Origin: Halorubrum aquaticum | GTDB lineage: Archaea > Halobacteriota > Halobacteria > Halobacteriales > Haloferacaceae | Assembly: GCF_900113615.1 (NCBI RefSeq) | Contig: NZ_FOPZ01000003.1 | Span: forward strand, 62,001 to 126,000 | Length of the DNA stretch: 64,000 bases | Direction of reading: 5' to 3' | Shown: in pieces, positions 62,143-64,000 of the stretch | Numbering within the stretch: the first letter of the stretch is position 1 | How the letters are laid out: each line of letters opens with the position of its first letter | Translations under genes and position numbers: made by a program | The notes under the pieces: generated by a model | What the model saw: the letters and a program-made list of their open reading frames with translations, nothing else | What the model was told of the DNA's origin: nothing | The model's database searches: none

Positions 62143-62283
62143 ATGAACCGTCTTACCTTCGACGGGGATCTCCCGACCGTCGTCAACGGCGTGGAACCCA
62201 CACGCGTTTCCTTTTTCGAGATCGCTACTCTTCGTGCTGACTCCCTACTAGACGTCGTACGGACGAAACAGCCGGAAGTTTGA
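62143..62283 (+). CDS. Possible 46-residue small protein
   Basis: An open frame of 46 codons (MNRLTFDGDLPTVVNGVEPT start; ends RTKQPEV). It lies in the 350-base gap 61995-62344, which otherwise holds only AT-rich promoter sequence. A weak TATA-like GTTTTTGCC lies about 35 bases before the ATG. No similarity is evident, and codon use is less GC-biased than in neighbours, so it may be chance. Confidence 0.3.
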   Translation: MNRLTFDGDLPTVVNGVEPTRVSFFEIATLRADSLLDVVRTKQPEV

Positions 62284-62344
62284 AACTACAATTGGATTTA
62301 TCGTTTACATAAAATCTTAGCACCGTCACGGTATATGATATGTA

Positions 62345-63082
62345 ATGAGCACTGTAGAGGACCAGGGAGACGACCGGACCGACTCAGTGGTCGAGATCGA
62401 ACTCACCGTTCGGAACGCGGGATATCCGTTCGTTGGCGTGTCCGGCGAAGAAGGCTGTAGGGTTGAACTCGCGGAGATCATACCGCGTCCGGAAGCACGG
62501 TACGCGGAGTTCTTCAACGTGTTAGGTGCGCCTCCGGCTCGAATCAAGCACCACACGGACTCGTATGAGACCGTCGAGACCTCGCTTCTCCGTGAATACG
62601 ATGACGGCGGTCTGTTCGAATTCGTCGTTTCGGGGAACTGTCCAGCTCATCGGCTCGCTGAACTCGGAGCGCTCCCTCGCACCGTCGAAGGCGTCAATGG
62701 TCAGGGGCGCATCGTCGCTGAGATCCCGTTGAGGTATGACCCGTCAGCGGTCACGGAGTCGTTCTTCGCGGAGTATCCCGATTTCGATCTCATAGCTAAA
62801 CGAACGAAAGACACACATACGTCCATGTTAACGCCCTCTACGTTCCCGCGGTCACTCCTCAACGACCTGACTGACAGACAACGGGAGGTCCTACGGACCG
62901 CGTTCGAGATGGGGTATTACGAGTGGCCGCGCGACTGTACCGGACGGGACGTTGCTGACGAACTCGATATCACGTCGGCTACCTTCTCGGAACACGTCTT
63001 TACGGCCGAGCGCAAGATCCTCACCGTCATGTTCGGAAGCGCCGACGGGACCCGTCCGCCGGACGTCGGTTCCGACGAGTAG
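62345..63082 (+). CDS. Bat-type HTH_10 transcription regulator
   Basis: A 245-residue regulator of the bacterio-opsin activator class. The N-terminal 170 residues (VVEIELTVRNAGYPFVGVSG; LLREYDDGGLFEFVVSGNCP) form the Bat-associated sensing domain. The C-terminal HTH_10 is LTDRQREVLRTAFEMGYYEW followed by RDVADELDITSATFSEHVFT. Ligand and targets unknown. The promoter is AT-rich, with TTTACATAAA near 62303-62312. Codon use is less GC-biased than in most of the window, suggesting a more recent arrival. Confidence 0.9.
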   Translation: MSTVEDQGDDRTDSVVEIELTVRNAGYPFVGVSGEEGCRVELAEIIPRPEARYAEFFNVLGAPPARIKHHTDSYETVETSLLREYDDGGLFEFVVSGNCPAHRLAELGALPRTVEGVNGQGRIVAEIPLRYDPSAVTESFFAEYPDFDLIAKRTKDTHTSMLTPSTFPRSLLNDLTDRQREVLRTAFEMGYYEWPRDCTGRDVADELDITSATFSEHVFTAERKILTVMFGSADGTRPPDVGSDE

Positions 63083-63098
63083 GAGGCCGTTCGAGGCG

Positions 63099-63428
63099 TC
63101 ACTCTCCGTCGTTCGTTCGGGGCGAAACGGCTATCCACTCGTCCGCGCTGACAGTGACGGTACACCCCTCATATCTAAACTTCACACAGCCCCTTCCAAA
63201 CCGGTGTGGCGATTCGAAGAGCATGTTGAGGGCGGCGGAATCGATCGTGTCGTAGAGCGGCCGCAAGTCCTCCAGATCCGTTTCGATGGCTTCCGCAACC
63301 GTCTCAACTACACGGATGGAGACGGTCTTGTCGGATCCACGGGCGAACGTCGACGTGTACGTTTTCGACGCCGTCTCGGAGCACGGTCCTTCGTCTTCTC
63401 GTCCGGAGTAGTCGCGTTGTTGGGTCAT
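63099..63428 (-). CDS. HalOD1 output-domain protein
   Basis: A 109-residue protein whose last 75 residues match the Halobacterial output domain 1: VSIRVVETVAEAIETDLEDL, RPLYDTIDSAALNMLFESP and CVKFRYEGCTVTVSADEWI. HalOD1 usually occurs as a stand-alone or kinase-attached module of unknown action. It is convergent with the HTH_10 gene, a pairing common in haloarchaea. The gap 63429-63673 after its start holds no gene I can support. Confidence 0.88.
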   Translation of the reverse strand: MTQQRDYSGREDEGPCSETASKTYTSTFARGSDKTVSIRVVETVAEAIETDLEDLRPLYDTIDSAALNMLFESPHRFGRGCVKFRYEGCTVTVSADEWIAVSPRTNDGE

Positions 63429-63673
63429 GGGTCACCGTGATCTGACTACCATCCAGTGGGAGAAGGCGAGCGAGGGGTTTATCCTCCATCCCTATCCCTG
63501 AAGGGTCGTTATCATCGTCTCCGCTACCCGGACGTCCGTGGATCCCTCGTACGGACTACCGCCGAAGTCCGCCCCACACCGCGGCCGAACCGGCCGCAAC
63601 GGCGGATCGATACTGCTCACACCGACACCGATCGAAAGAGGACCGAATCGGTCTCCGGAACCGTCAACGCGAC

Positions 63674-64000
63674 CTACTCGCCGAGCAGGTCGGCGACGGA
63701 GACGAACGGGACGCCCGCGCGGTCGGCCGTCACCGCGTCGCTCTCGGAATCGCCGACGAAGACGGCCCGCTCCGGTTCGGCCCCGAGCGCGTCGACCGCC
63801 GCCAGCAACGACTCCGGTTCGGGCTTGTGCGTCTCGGCGGTGTCGCGGCCGATCACGGCCTCGATCGCTCCCTCGAGGCCGTGGGTCTCGAGGGCGATCC
63901 GGCAGGCCTCCTCGCAGTTGAGCGAGCAGACCGCCGCGGGGTGGTCGTCCTCGCCGGCGGCGAGTCGCTCGCCGAGCGACAGCAGGGTCGACGCGCTCGC
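63674..64000 (-). CDS. Partial HAD-superfamily phosphatase (5' end missing)
   Basis: Open to the window edge; about 108 C-terminal residues are visible. Reading from the edge: AAVCSLNCEEACRIALETHG, then the HAD motif III Lys in AETHKPEPESLL and motif IV GDSESDAVTADRAG (Asp pair), matching phosphoglycolate-phosphatase-like HAD hydrolases. Motif I (DxD) lies outside. Substrate cannot be inferred. It ends SVADLLGE. Confidence 0.85.
   Translation of the reverse strand, partial: ASASTLLSLGERLAAGEDDHPAAVCSLNCEEACRIALETHGLEGAIEAVIGRDTAETHKPEPESLLAAVDALGAEPERAVFVGDSESDAVTADRAGVPFVSVADLLGE

Overview
The window is a piece of a haloarchaeal chromosome, most like Halorubrum or Haloferax. The evidence is high GC, very acidic proteins, leaderless-type TATA promoters about 27 bases before many start codons, GTGA/ATGA operon overlaps, and lineage-typical families: archaellins and arl genes, HalX and HalOD1 domains, a bacterio-opsin-activator-type HTH regulator, PriL, Hjc, RfcC, and an L1-L10-L12 ribosomal operon.

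Layout. 1-13.7 kb: a partial membrane protein, a large hybrid sensor kinase, a small CGCGG-motif protein, a universal stress protein, hjc, a SWIM protein, priL, an ABC exporter pair, asd and rfcC, small membrane proteins and tRNA-Val. 14.3-20.6 kb: the methionine pair metX-metY, a family 3 glycosidase and a RecJ-like DHH nuclease. 20.6-38.2 kb: a motility and taxis block with a HalX regulator, a KaiC-like ATPase, two archaellins, a surface glycoprotein inserted in the cluster, cheY-cheC-cheD and arlCE-F-G-H-I-J. 38.2-51.7 kb: an epimerase, HtpX, a GH13 enzyme, tRNA-Ser, MoxR, pyrE, a KDG-type sugar kinase, a DUF58/DUF4129 membrane operon, a metallo-beta-lactamase protein and a small PAS kinase. 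52.2-64 kb: a biotin-dependent acyl-CoA carboxylase, the ribosomal stalk operon, a second hybrid kinase, panB, an AT-richer patch with an HTH_10 regulator and a HalOD1 protein, and a partial HAD phosphatase.

The most unusual content is not a gene. (1) Two unrelated-looking hybrid histidine kinases, 56 kb apart, carry an almost identical in-frame array of short perfect hairpins inside the ATPase domain, directly after the N-box. A third kinase in the window lacks it. (2) Two intergenic arrays use the same grammar: hairpin, 5-base spacer, hairpin, GAC. (3) A family of structured interspersed repeats occurs five times. Four copies share an exact 26-base block, and four of the five lie between the 3' ends of convergent genes. 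Stem sequences differ between copies but remain self-complementary. I know of no formal description of these elements in haloarchaea, but I could not search for one.
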